From positions 1-5,802 of the forward strand of contig JAJDEK010000531.1 of assembly GCA_029259875.1 (NCBI GenBank): a stretch of DNA of 5,802 nt, written 5' to 3'. Shown here in pieces: positions 1-5,695 of this stretch. The translations under genes were made by a program, and so were the position numbers. Within the stretch, counting starts at the first letter, position 1; each line of letters starts with the position of its first letter. The notes under the pieces were generated by a model. It saw only the letters and a list, made by a program, of their open reading frames with translations, was not told where the DNA came from and searched no databases. Origin of the DNA: Planctomycetaceae bacterium (GTDB lineage Bacteria > Planctomycetota > Planctomycetia > Planctomycetales > Planctomycetaceae).

Positions 1-2238
1 GTGATCAGGAATTTCTGCCGTACGAATTTGCACACCGGCATTCGTTTTGTCGCCGAGTAATTTGAATTCCAGCTTGAGTTCAAAATCATCGTATTCCTTG
101 TTGGAACGCAAAAACTCATTGCGTTCGACTTTCTCATCCAAACTGCCGCCGACGATTTCTCCGTCCTCGATTCGAAAGATCTTTTCATTACCATGCCAGC
201 CATCAAACGACTTTCCGTCAAACAGAGATTGGAAGCCAAGCTCTTGTTCATCCCGTTTCGACTGTGTTTTGATGCGATCCTGTTGTTGTGTGGCCCGTTG
301 TTTCAAATTGGCATTTGTAGTTGTGGCAATGACCTGCTGCAAAGCGTTTTGCATGAGATCAGCATCTACAGGCGTGCCACGTTCGGCCCAGGAGACAATC
401 GTGGAACTGGCAGGCACATTAAGCTGTTTGTCTTTGAGCAGAGAAATCGTATAGTTCACTGCTAATGGATTCGGATAGCGTCGTAAAACTTCAAAGACCA
501 GTTTCCGTTCATCGTTCCGTTCCGCATTCGCCAGCGTATTGCGACAGACATCCAGGCGTTGTTCCGGCGTCATGTTTAACTGACGCGCGACACGAATGTA
601 GCCACGAAGAGAACGAATTTTGTATTTTCGGTTCTCCAGATTTTTTGCTAGATCTAACAACGCGGGAGCGACATCAATACTGACCCATTTCCCGAGTAAA
701 TCGGTCGCGGTATTTTGCAAAGCATCATTGCTCGAATGCGCTGCAGTAACAATGGTCTTGAGTGCCGTTTCGCCTCCAATGGCCGCCAGTTGCTTTAACA
801 AGAGCTGTCTTTGCTCTGTTGTGGTGCCCTGCATTGCAGACGCCAATGCTTGTGCTGATTGGTCTAAAGGTAAACGGGAACAGGCAGCTTTAAGGGCATC
901 ACTGGTAGTTTTATCATTCGTATTCTTTAGTGCCAGTGCGATTAACTGTGAAAGATGGGCTGAAGAAGTCGTGCCTCCCAGTGCTTTGATGGCCGCTTGT
1001 TTGACCTCAGCATTGGAGTGATTGGCTAATGGAAGCAATGTTGGCGTGACCGAATCAATACGGCAAGCACCCGCCAGTTGCAAGCCCACGAGTTGCTGTG
1101 TGAGTGCTTCGCTTTCAACCAGTTTTCGAGTGTTCGTCTCAATCAAGGCTTTCACTTTTTCAGGAGGTTGGCTGGAACTGATTTGGGCGATGACAGTTTG
1201 CGCTGCGGACACGATTTCGGAATTATTTTGCTTCAACAGACCAAACAGGTCTTTCAAAACCTGAAGTTGGGCGTTTTCATCCAAGGCAGATTCCAGTTCG
1301 CCTAATGCGTAAATTGCTTGAAGCTTGAGAGGTTCTGATCCTTTGGTTGCTGCTTCTCGAATCAAAGGCAGTGCTGTTGAATCGTGTAAAAGACTCAAAG
1401 CAGCGATAACCAGTGTTTTGCGTTCGGCAGAGAGCGCGTTAAACACATTGATCAGTGTGGAAGTGGACTGTTTTCCCAAGTCGCGGGCCGCTTGTAAACC
1501 AGAACGAAAACGGGAAAGGTCTTCTGACTTGAGTTCCTGAGACAACAATCCGAGCCCCGCTTTGCCTTTGAGCACAATCGTCAGTTGCATAGCCGCCACT
1601 TTGATATTTTTCGGTAGCTCGGCACTGCGAACAGTTTCTGTCAGCGCGATTGCCGTTTGTTTATCTCCTTTTTCTGCCAGAGAGCGGGCACACATTAAAC
1701 ACGCAAAGCCCACTTCAGCTTGTAATTTCTCATCTCCTTTACTGATGGCTGCCTGCAGTGCGCTCGCTGCAGGTTTTGTGCCGATCGACCCCAAGGCATG
1801 TGCGGCAGCGATGGCGACCTTTGTATTTTTGTCGGAGAGCAACTTCGTGAGATCTCCCGTTGCTTTGCCATCTTTACGCTTGCTAATCGAATTAATCACA
1901 CCAACCAACTGGTTCCCTTTGACATTTTCCAGAGCATTTCGCAGCGCTTCGTCGGCCGCTTTGTCGGGAATGTTTTCCAGAGCAGAGCGGGCATACGTCG
2001 CCAGCTTTTCATCACCTAGATATTTCGCGAGAGCAGCAACAGACGACTGATCACCAATGGCTGCCAGACGACGGCACGCCATCGCTTTTGCATAAGTGTC
2101 TGCATTGGAATTTAATACATTGACCAGACGAGCCGCTTCTGGAGCCGTCTCTTTTTTATCGTCCGCGTTAACAGACGTTGCATTCATCAGCAGGCAAATT
2201 GAAAATATAAGCGTCAGTGAAGACTTCAAAGCAAACAT
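1..2238 (-). CDS. Secreted HEAT-like repeat protein with C-terminal 3-keto-disaccharide hydrolase (DUF1080) domain, 3' end cut by window edge
   Basis: Reading the minus strand from the ATG at 2238 gives 746 codons without a stop, still open at position 1. Residues 1-25 form a Sec signal peptide: Lys at residue 5, a hydrophobic core, and a likely cleavage after SVNA. No lipobox is seen. Residues about 45-600 are alanine- and leucine-rich paired helices of HEAT type. The clearest units are near 140-165 (VAIAAAHALGSIGT), 305-315 (LQAIYALGEL) and 410-422 (EVKQAAIKALGG). A charged linker (about 645-667) leads into the start of a DUF1080/PF06439 domain: SLFDGKSFDGW (671-681), FRIEDGEIVGGS (688-699), then DDFELKLEFKL and NAGVQIR (733-739). 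The family domain is usually about 180-200 residues, so roughly half is missing. Known family members hydrolyse or act on 3-keto-glycosides; the repeats suggest a binding scaffold, which is inference. The gene lies 77 bases downstream of the oxidoreductase on the same strand, a likely operon. Confidence 0.9.
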   Translation of the reverse strand, partial: MFALKSSLTLIFSICLLMNATSVNADDKKETAPEAARLVNVLNSNADTYAKAMACRRLAAIGDQSSVAALAKYLGDEKLATYARSALENIPDKAADEALRNALENVKGNQLVGVINSISKRKDGKATGDLTKLLSDKNTKVAIAAAHALGSIGTKPAASALQAAISKGDEKLQAEVGFACLMCARSLAEKGDKQTAIALTETVRSAELPKNIKVAAMQLTIVLKGKAGLGLLSQELKSEDLSRFRSGLQAARDLGKQSTSTLINVFNALSAERKTLVIAALSLLHDSTALPLIREAATKGSEPLKLQAIYALGELESALDENAQLQVLKDLFGLLKQNNSEIVSAAQTVIAQISSSQPPEKVKALIETNTRKLVESEALTQQLVGLQLAGACRIDSVTPTLLPLANHSNAEVKQAAIKALGGTTSSAHLSQLIALALKNTNDKTTSDALKAACSRLPLDQSAQALASAMQGTTTEQRQLLLKQLAAIGGETALKTIVTAAHSSNDALQNTATDLLGKWVSIDVAPALLDLAKNLENRKYKIRSLRGYIRVARQLNMTPEQRLDVCRNTLANAERNDERKLVFEVLRRYPNPLAVNYTISLLKDKQLNVPASSTIVSWAERGTPVDADLMQNALQQVIATTTNANLKQRATQQQDRIKTQSKRDEQELGFQSLFDGKSFDGWHGNEKIFRIEDGEIVGGSLDEKVERNEFLRSNKEYDDFELKLEFKLLGDKTNAGVQIRTAEIPDH

Positions 2239-2248
2239 GAGCACAAAT

Positions 2249-2253
2249 TCCTC
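2249..2253 (-). promoter_or_regulatory. Ribosome binding site of the HEAT-repeat/DUF1080 gene
   Basis: GAGGA on the minus strand, 10 bases before the ATG at 2238. It supports that start, as does the complete signal peptide that begins there. The spacing is at the long end of normal. Confidence 0.5.
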
Positions 2254-2315
2254 AAGGGAAAGGAGATGTAGTAAGTAATCAGAGAATCAAAAACCATTCC
2301 TGTGTAAAACGCAGA

Positions 2316-3608
2316 TCAAACGGTCCACGGTTCCCGCATCGCGCGGCTCCGCATGCGATTGGCTTCGTCGTCGTTCACAAATTCTTCAGTAGCCGGATCA
2401 AATTGCAACTTGCGGCCTAGCTTCCACGCAATCGCTGCCGCATGGCAGGCAATGTGAGAACGAGCCATCACATCTTCATTGGCCGCGGGTTTGGAGCGTG
2501 TTTTCACGCAGTTAAAGAAATCACGCACATGGAATTTAGGAGACGTACCTGGAATCGAACTGGGTGACGGAAGTGAAGCCCGTAGTTGATCTGAGGATAC
2601 AGCCGTTTGTCCCGAATCACCGGTTTCAACCCAGCCTGCTTCGCCTTCAAAACGAACCGGGCAAGTTCCCAGTCCGAGCCAACCGTTGCGACGCATGACG
2701 AGTTTCACACCATTTCCGTAAACACATTCGATGACATTGTCATTGGGAACATCTTTAGGCTCATAAGTAACAGGCATAGTATGGTCTGCGTCGAGAGCCC
2801 ACTGGCAGATATCTAATGTGTGCGCACCCCAGTCGAGCAGTTTGGCACCGGAATCAAAATCGTAATGGCCGCGCCAACCACCGTCTACATAAGAGCGATT
2901 ATAAGGTCGCCACGGTGCAGGGCCGAGCCACATATTCCAATCGACCACTTCGGGATCAGGTTCTGGTTGTGCTGGTAGCCAATCGTGACGATCAATCAAT
3001 TGATAGATAGAAGCATGCACGGTATGAATTTTTCCGAGCTGTCCTGTTTGCGCCAGATTGGCAGCGTGTGCGAAGTTCGAAACATTGCGACGCTGTGTAC
3101 CTGCCTGAAAAACGCGCCCCGTGCGTTGAATTGTCTCCTGTAACTTGCGAGCGAGTTCAATTGAAATCGCACACGGCTTTTCAGAGTACACATCTTTCCC
3201 TGCTTCCGCCGCCATCATCGATGCAGTCGCATGCCAGCGATCACCTGTGGCAATCAAGACAGCGTCAATATCATCCCGGGCCAATAGTTCGCGGAAGTCA
3301 CGATACGTGTCACATTTCTGATCGCCGTTCTGTTTGTCAGCCATACCTTTGACGGTTTTACGTTGATCAGCGCGGACATCGGCAATCGCCACAAATCGCA
3401 CATCGGGTTGTTCCAGCATATGACCCAGTACATAACCACCGCGTCTGCGGATGCCGATACCTCCCAGATTAATGCGTTCGCTGGGTGCAACAGTTCCGTT
3501 CAGTCCCAACGCGGTCCCTGGGATGATCGTAGGAGCCGAGAAAACGGTACTGGCGACAGCCGCGGTTTTCATGAAGTCACGACGATTGAGCGCACTTTTT
3601 TTCGTCAT
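2316..3608 (-). CDS. Tat-exported Gfo/Idh/MocA family NAD(P)-dependent oxidoreductase
   Basis: The protein has 430 residues when started at 3608. A further in-frame ATG at 3629 would add seven residues, but GAGGAG lies 6 bases before the 3608 ATG, and that start puts the twin-arginine motif NRRDFMK at residues 8-14 of a normal Tat signal. The Rossmann nucleotide-binding turn is GGIGIRRRGG (49-58), with an acidic strand end at VAIADV. The family EKP signature is at 143-145 (VYSEKP). GTQRRN (170-175), the WLGPAPWRPYN block and LLDWGAH (257-263) are typical of the sugar-acting subgroup; the His at 263 lies where the family has a catalytic or substrate-binding residue. The C-terminus REPWTV is also typical. 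Members oxidise or reduce sugar hydroxyls with a nicotinamide cofactor. Tat export implies it folds with cofactor in the cytoplasm and acts outside it. The following DUF1080 gene suggests a 3-keto-sugar pathway. The exact substrate cannot be read from sequence. Confidence 0.95.
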   Translation of the reverse strand: MTKKSALNRRDFMKTAAVASTVFSAPTIIPGTALGLNGTVAPSERINLGGIGIRRRGGYVLGHMLEQPDVRFVAIADVRADQRKTVKGMADKQNGDQKCDTYRDFRELLARDDIDAVLIATGDRWHATASMMAAEAGKDVYSEKPCAISIELARKLQETIQRTGRVFQAGTQRRNVSNFAHAANLAQTGQLGKIHTVHASIYQLIDRHDWLPAQPEPDPEVVDWNMWLGPAPWRPYNRSYVDGGWRGHYDFDSGAKLLDWGAHTLDICQWALDADHTMPVTYEPKDVPNDNVIECVYGNGVKLVMRRNGWLGLGTCPVRFEGEAGWVETGDSGQTAVSSDQLRASLPSPSSIPGTSPKFHVRDFFNCVKTRSKPAANEDVMARSHIACHAAAIAWKLGRKLQFDPATEEFVNDDEANRMRSRAMREPWTV

Positions 3609-3614
3609 CAAATT

Positions 3615-3620
3615 CTCCTC
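3615..3620 (-). promoter_or_regulatory. Ribosome binding site that fixes the oxidoreductase start
   Basis: GAGGAG on the minus strand, 6 bases before the ATG at 3608. It lies inside the reading frame of the longer alternative start at 3629, which has no such motif in front of it. It therefore favours the shorter protein. Confidence 0.75.
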
Positions 3621-3736
3621 GTAAGCCATTTAGGTAATGAGTCAATTTTGTATTTTCAAAATGTTTTGCTTGTCGAACAATCAAATCAACATTTGCACAA
3701 TTTTATTTATTGTAATCTTCACAGTGGTGCCCGTCT

Positions 3737-3765
3737 TGGAAATTCGAGGCGAAATTGTGTATATT
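3737..3765 (+). promoter_or_regulatory. Candidate sigma-70 promoter of the PAS-AraC gene
   Basis: TTGGAA (3737-3742), a 17-base spacer, then TATATT (3760-3765), matching the consensus at 4/6 and 5/6. Transcription would begin near 3772, leaving a leader of about 24 bases before the ATG at 3796. Planctomycete promoters are poorly defined, so this rests on similarity to the general bacterial consensus. Confidence 0.45.
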
Positions 3766-3795
3766 TAGCGCATTCCTGCTTCAGAAACAAAATCC

Positions 3796-4527
3796 ATGAA
3801 TACCTCACTCCAACAACAATTCTTCGAAAAAGTCCCCGGAATTCAGCAAACTTGCCGACTGTTCGCACATTTACCCGATGTGTATCTGGTTGTGAAAGAT
3901 GATGAGGGACAATTCATCAAACACAACCAAGCATTATTAAACTGGCTCAAAGTGGATTCTGATGAGGAACTGATCGGCAAAACCGATTTTGACATTCATC
4001 CACGCGATCAGGCCGAAGCATATCGACGAGAAGATCAGCGTGTTATGAAATCTGGAGAACCATTGGTTGATCTCGTACATCCCGTAACCGGCGGTGAAGG
4101 TGCCACCTCCTGGTTTCAGGTCATTAAAGAACCCTTATTCGATAAGCGAAGCAAAGTCGCAGGTGTCGTGGGAATGATGCGCGACTACCGGCGTGCTGGT
4201 CTGGCAATTGCTCCTTATCTGGAGATGCAACAAGTCTTCGACCATATCAACACCCACTTTCAGCAGGAAGTCACTGTGAAGCAACTGGCGTCTCTGGTAG
4301 GTCTGTCAATCAGCCAGTTTCAACGCCGATTCCGTAAACTGTTCCATACAAGCCCTGCCAGTTATATTAATCACGTGCGAATTCAAGCTGCCTGTCGTAC
4401 ATTGACCTCCACCACCGATACGATCTCACACATCGCAATCCAAACCGGTTTTTACGATCACAGCCACTTCTCTAAAGCCTTTAAAGCACATACCGGAGTC
4501 AGTCCCACTGAATATCGCCGCCAATAG
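3796..4527 (+). CDS. AraC family transcriptional regulator with N-terminal PAS sensor domain
   Basis: This 243-residue protein has two clear parts. Residues about 20-133 form a PAS fold: LPDVYLVVKDDEGQFIKHN, then a GKTDFDIHP segment (61-69), AYRREDQRVMKSGEPL (75-90), and a closing strand VAGVVGMMRDY. This resembles PAS domains that sense a small ligand or redox state; no heme- or flavin-defining residue is obvious. Residues about 145-243 are an AraC/XylS DNA-binding domain with both helix-turn-helix units: VKQLASLVGLSISQFQRRF (161-179) and ISHIAIQTGFYDHSHFSKAF (210-229), ending in TGVSPTEYRR. The PAS domain replaces the cupin found in sugar-responsive AraC proteins. The start is supported by the PAS position; no Shine-Dalgarno sequence is seen, and the leader may be short. 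The gene is divergent from the oxidoreductase operon, its likely target, and may also control itself. Confidence 0.93.
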   Translation: MNTSLQQQFFEKVPGIQQTCRLFAHLPDVYLVVKDDEGQFIKHNQALLNWLKVDSDEELIGKTDFDIHPRDQAEAYRREDQRVMKSGEPLVDLVHPVTGGEGATSWFQVIKEPLFDKRSKVAGVVGMMRDYRRAGLAIAPYLEMQQVFDHINTHFQQEVTVKQLASLVGLSISQFQRRFRKLFHTSPASYINHVRIQAACRTLTSTTDTISHIAIQTGFYDHSHFSKAFKAHTGVSPTEYRRQ

Positions 4528-4588
4528 AAGCAAAAAAGTAAGGTATACACTGCTTTTTCCAACTAAGTCGTGTCTGAAAACGCTTATT

Positions 4589-4638
4589 GGGTAGTTCCGA
4601 ATGAAATTCGGAATTGTCGTCAGACAACAGGAGGTTAC
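4589..4638 (+). repeat. REP unit 1
   Basis: GTAG at 4591-4594 is followed by the perfect hairpin TTCCGAATgaaATTCGGAA (4595-4613). A second small hairpin, TTGTC-gtca-GACAA, follows at 4614-4627, then CAGGAGGTTAC (4628-4638). In addition TGTCTGA (4571-4577) can pair with TCAGACA (4620-4626) across the main hairpin, an alternative fold lacking in unit 2. Confidence 0.65.
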
Positions 4639-4727
4639 AGTGAAAACAAACTGTTAGAAAAGAACTCAGCTACGTAATTTTGACTAAACTCGTGTTGTAT
4701 ATTTTTACTAAATTATAACACTAAAAA

Positions 4728-4777
4728 GCAACCTCCTGCTCGCTCCGCTCGGCCCGAATTGTATTCGGGCCTACCCC
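4728..4777 (-). repeat. REP unit 2 (inverted copy)
   Basis: Read on the minus strand: GGGGTAG (4777-4771), hairpin arms GCCCGAAT (4770-4763) and ATTCGGGC (4759-4752) with a 3-base loop, the GC-rich direct repeat CGAGCGGAGCGAG, then CAGGAGGTTGC (4738-4728). The stem extends to nine pairs by 4771 with 4751. It could also act as a weak transcription stop, but no U-run follows it directly. Confidence 0.65.
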
Positions 4778-4907
4778 TTTTGTGTGAATTTTTTGTTATG
4801 AAAATGTGATATGCAGGTGACTCTAAGTAATAAGAAAGGCACAGAAACGGAACAAGGGCATTGAGTAACAGACGTTGATGATTGGTTGAACGGGCCGCTG
4901 AACCATT

Positions 4908-4936
4908 TTGCCATAAGATTATCGATATGGTACCAT
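4908..4936 (+). promoter_or_regulatory. Candidate promoter of the flavin-barrel gene
   Basis: TTGCCA (4908-4913), a 17-base spacer, and TACCAT (4931-4936), matching the sigma-70 consensus at 5/6 and 4/6. Initiation near 4943 gives a leader of about 44 bases and would exclude the earlier TTG codon at 4882 as a start. The -10 hexamer lies within the palindrome ATGGTACCAT (4927-4936), so a repressor site could overlap it. Confidence 0.35.
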
Positions 4937-4973
4937 TGATCAACACCGTCAATCAGAATATTCGGAAAATATC

Positions 4974-4980
4974 AGGAAGG
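4974..4980 (+). promoter_or_regulatory. Ribosome binding site that sets the flavin-barrel protein start
   Basis: AGGAAGG ends 6 bases before the ATG at 4987. The longer frame starting with TTG at 4882 has no comparable motif, and its extra 35 residues show no family similarity. Confidence 0.65.
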
Positions 4981-4986
4981 TCAGAT

Positions 4987-5538
4987 ATGGGACAGCGCTT
5001 CACTGAACTACCAGAAAAACAAATCGAATTCATCAAAGAACAAAAGTTATTCTTCGTGGGGACGGCAACAGCCGACAGCCGCATCAATATCTCTCCCAAA
5101 GGTATGGATTCGTTGCGTGTCCTGAATCCTAACCGTGTCATCTGGCTAAATGTGACCGGCAGCGGCAATGAGACTTCCGTCCACATTCAAGAAGACGGAC
5201 GGATGACGGTCATGTTTTGTGCCTTTACGGGGAAACCTGTCATCTTGCGACTTTATGGACAAGCGAAAGTGATTCATCCTTACGATCCGACGTGGGAAGA
5301 ATTAGTTTCCCACTTTCCTCACACTCCCGGCGCACGACAGATTTTTGATATGCACGTTGATCTGGTCCAGACCTCTTGTGGGATGGGAGTTCCCTTTTAC
5401 GACTACGTCGAAGAACGAGAACTATTAACAACCTGGGCCATCAAGCAGGGAGAAGAAGGCGTGTCTGAGTACTGGAAAAAGAAAAACCAACTCAGCCTCG
5501 ATGGCAAACCAACGCACATTCTGGATACTGATGGTTAA
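4987..5538 (+). CDS. Pyridoxamine 5'-phosphate oxidase-like flavin split-barrel protein
   Basis: The protein has 183 residues from the ATG at 4987. Its first half has the split-barrel pattern of PNPOx-like proteins: an N-terminal helix (LPEKQIEFIKEQK), strand LFFVGTAT (21-28), RINISPKGMDSLRVL (32-46) with the conserved SPKG turn, VIWLNVTGSGNETSVHI (51-67), and TVMFCAFTGKPVILRLYGQAKVI (74-96). The SPKG and GSGNE/T regions lie where relatives contact the phosphate of FMN or a similar flavin. The C-terminal part (residues 118-183) has an SCGMGVPFYDYVEER segment and a WAIKQG...YW stretch typical of one subfamily of cytosolic proteins about 180 residues long. True PdxH activity is unlikely given the divergent C-terminus. 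Family members are mostly uncharacterised FMN- or F420-linked oxidoreductases. It appears to be a single-gene unit with no evident link to the sugar operon. Confidence 0.88.
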   Translation: MGQRFTELPEKQIEFIKEQKLFFVGTATADSRINISPKGMDSLRVLNPNRVIWLNVTGSGNETSVHIQEDGRMTVMFCAFTGKPVILRLYGQAKVIHPYDPTWEELVSHFPHTPGARQIFDMHVDLVQTSCGMGVPFYDYVEERELLTTWAIKQGEEGVSEYWKKKNQLSLDGKPTHILDTDG

Positions 5539-5551
5539 GTATCGATTCAAT

Positions 5552-5568
5552 CTGTGAATGAATCACAG
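5552..5568 (+). terminator. Possible stem-loop terminator after the flavin-barrel gene
   Basis: CTGTGAatgaaTCACAG lies 13 bases beyond the stop codon. The 6-bp stem is perfect, but no T-run follows, and GATTCA/TGAATC (5544-5549 and 5559-5564) can form a competing stem. Its terminator role is uncertain. Confidence 0.3.
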
Positions 5569-5584
5569 TCGTTTGATAGAAAAC

Positions 5585-5638
5585 TACCCAAGAGAGGATT
5601 CGAACCTCCACGTCCTTTACGGACACTAGAACCTGAAT
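5585..5638 (-). tRNA. 3' fragment of tRNA-Leu(CAG), truncated at the anticodon loop
   Basis: Read on the minus strand from 5637, the sequence gives an anticodon loop TTCAGGT (anticodon CAG), the 3' anticodon stem TCTAG, and a long class II variable arm with stem GTCC/GGAC. The T arm GGAGG-TTCGAAT-CCTCT, the acceptor strand CTTGGGT and discriminator A at 5585 follow. No CCA is encoded. The long variable arm and CAG anticodon point to leucine. The 5' anticodon stem (expected CTAGA), D arm and 5' acceptor strand are absent; the bases beyond 5638 are unrelated and AT-rich. It therefore cannot be a functional tRNA as it stands. It is either half of a gene interrupted by the adjacent insertion element or a duplicated attachment-site remnant. 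Confidence 0.82.
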
Positions 5639-5695
5639 TGCCTTGTTGAAAACATAACTTAAAAATTAAACATAATTGCGCTACAAAAGTCTATT

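Larger units (their letters stand above)
3609..3795. promoter_or_regulatory. Divergent intergenic region between oxidoreductase and PAS-AraC regulator
   Basis: This AT-rich, 187-base non-coding spacer must hold promoters for both directions. Small inverted repeats crowd its middle: ATTTTG/CAAAAT (3645-3650 and 3657-3662), CAAAA-TG-TTTTG (3657-3668), TTGT-CGA-ACAA (3670-3680) and ACAAT/ATTGT (3697-3701 and 3709-3713). A weak minus-strand promoter candidate is TTGTTC (3680-3675), 17 bases, then GAAAAT (3657-3652), which matches the consensus at 7 of 12 positions and overlaps two of the repeats. The repeats are plausible operator material for the adjacent regulator, but AraC-type sites are often direct repeats and none is clear here. 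Confidence 0.45.
4589..4777. repeat. REPIN-like element: two REP-type palindromes in inverted orientation
   Basis: The two units at 4589-4638 (plus) and 4777-4728 (minus) align along their length. Each has GGGTAG, a hairpin CCGAAT-NNN-ATTCGG with two further paired bases on each side, a variable stretch of 15-16 bases, then CAGGAGGTT(A/G)C. GTAG directly before a hairpin is the hallmark of REP sequences mobilised by RAYT (TnpA-REP) proteins, and two inverted REPs with a short unrelated spacer make a REPIN. The spacer (4639-4727) is AT-rich with no coding sign. No RAYT gene is in the window. The alternative is another MITE with terminal inverted repeats. Genome copy number is unknown from here. 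Confidence 0.7.
4528..4986. other. Non-coding stretch between the regulator and the flavin-barrel gene
   Basis: These 459 bases hold no convincing gene. The first 60 are plain AT-rich sequence with an A-tract (4532-4537) and T-tract (4553-4557) that might form a weak terminator. A REP-type inverted pair occupies 4589-4777. From 4778 to 4907 nothing recognisable is seen; short open frames there lack family resemblance. The last 80 bases contain a candidate promoter, a run of small palindromes and a Shine-Dalgarno motif serving the next gene. Confidence 0.7.

Noticed and set aside
1562..2050. Plus-strand 162-codon open frame, with other plus-strand frames between 47 and 2278
   Set aside because: They lie opposite the long minus-strand HEAT-repeat/DUF1080 frame, which has a signal peptide, repeats and a recognisable domain. 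The plus-strand translations are Ser/Cys-rich and show no family features.
3609..3629. Seven-residue N-terminal extension of the oxidoreductase
   Set aside because: The Shine-Dalgarno GAGGAG lies inside the extension, 6 bases before the internal ATG, so the shorter start is preferred.
3363..3902. Plus-strand 179-codon frame spanning the divergent region
   Set aside because: It overlaps the oxidoreductase N-terminus on one side and the PAS-AraC start on the other, and its translation has no recognisable domain.
4532..4557. A-tract and T-tract after the PAS-AraC gene as a bidirectional terminator
   Set aside because: The pairing is almost only A-T over six bases with a 14-base loop, too weak to call.
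4680..4703. Promoter-like TTGACT and TATATT inside the REPIN spacer
   Set aside because: The spacing is only 12 bases, too short for a sigma-70 promoter.
4713..4952. Minus-strand 79-codon frame
   Set aside because: It runs through REP unit 2 and non-coding DNA; its Gly/Arg-rich end is simply the translated palindrome.
4882..4986. 35-residue N-terminal extension of the flavin-barrel protein from a TTG codon
   Set aside because: It has no ribosome binding site, its residues do not resemble the family, and a good Shine-Dalgarno motif precedes the ATG at 4987.
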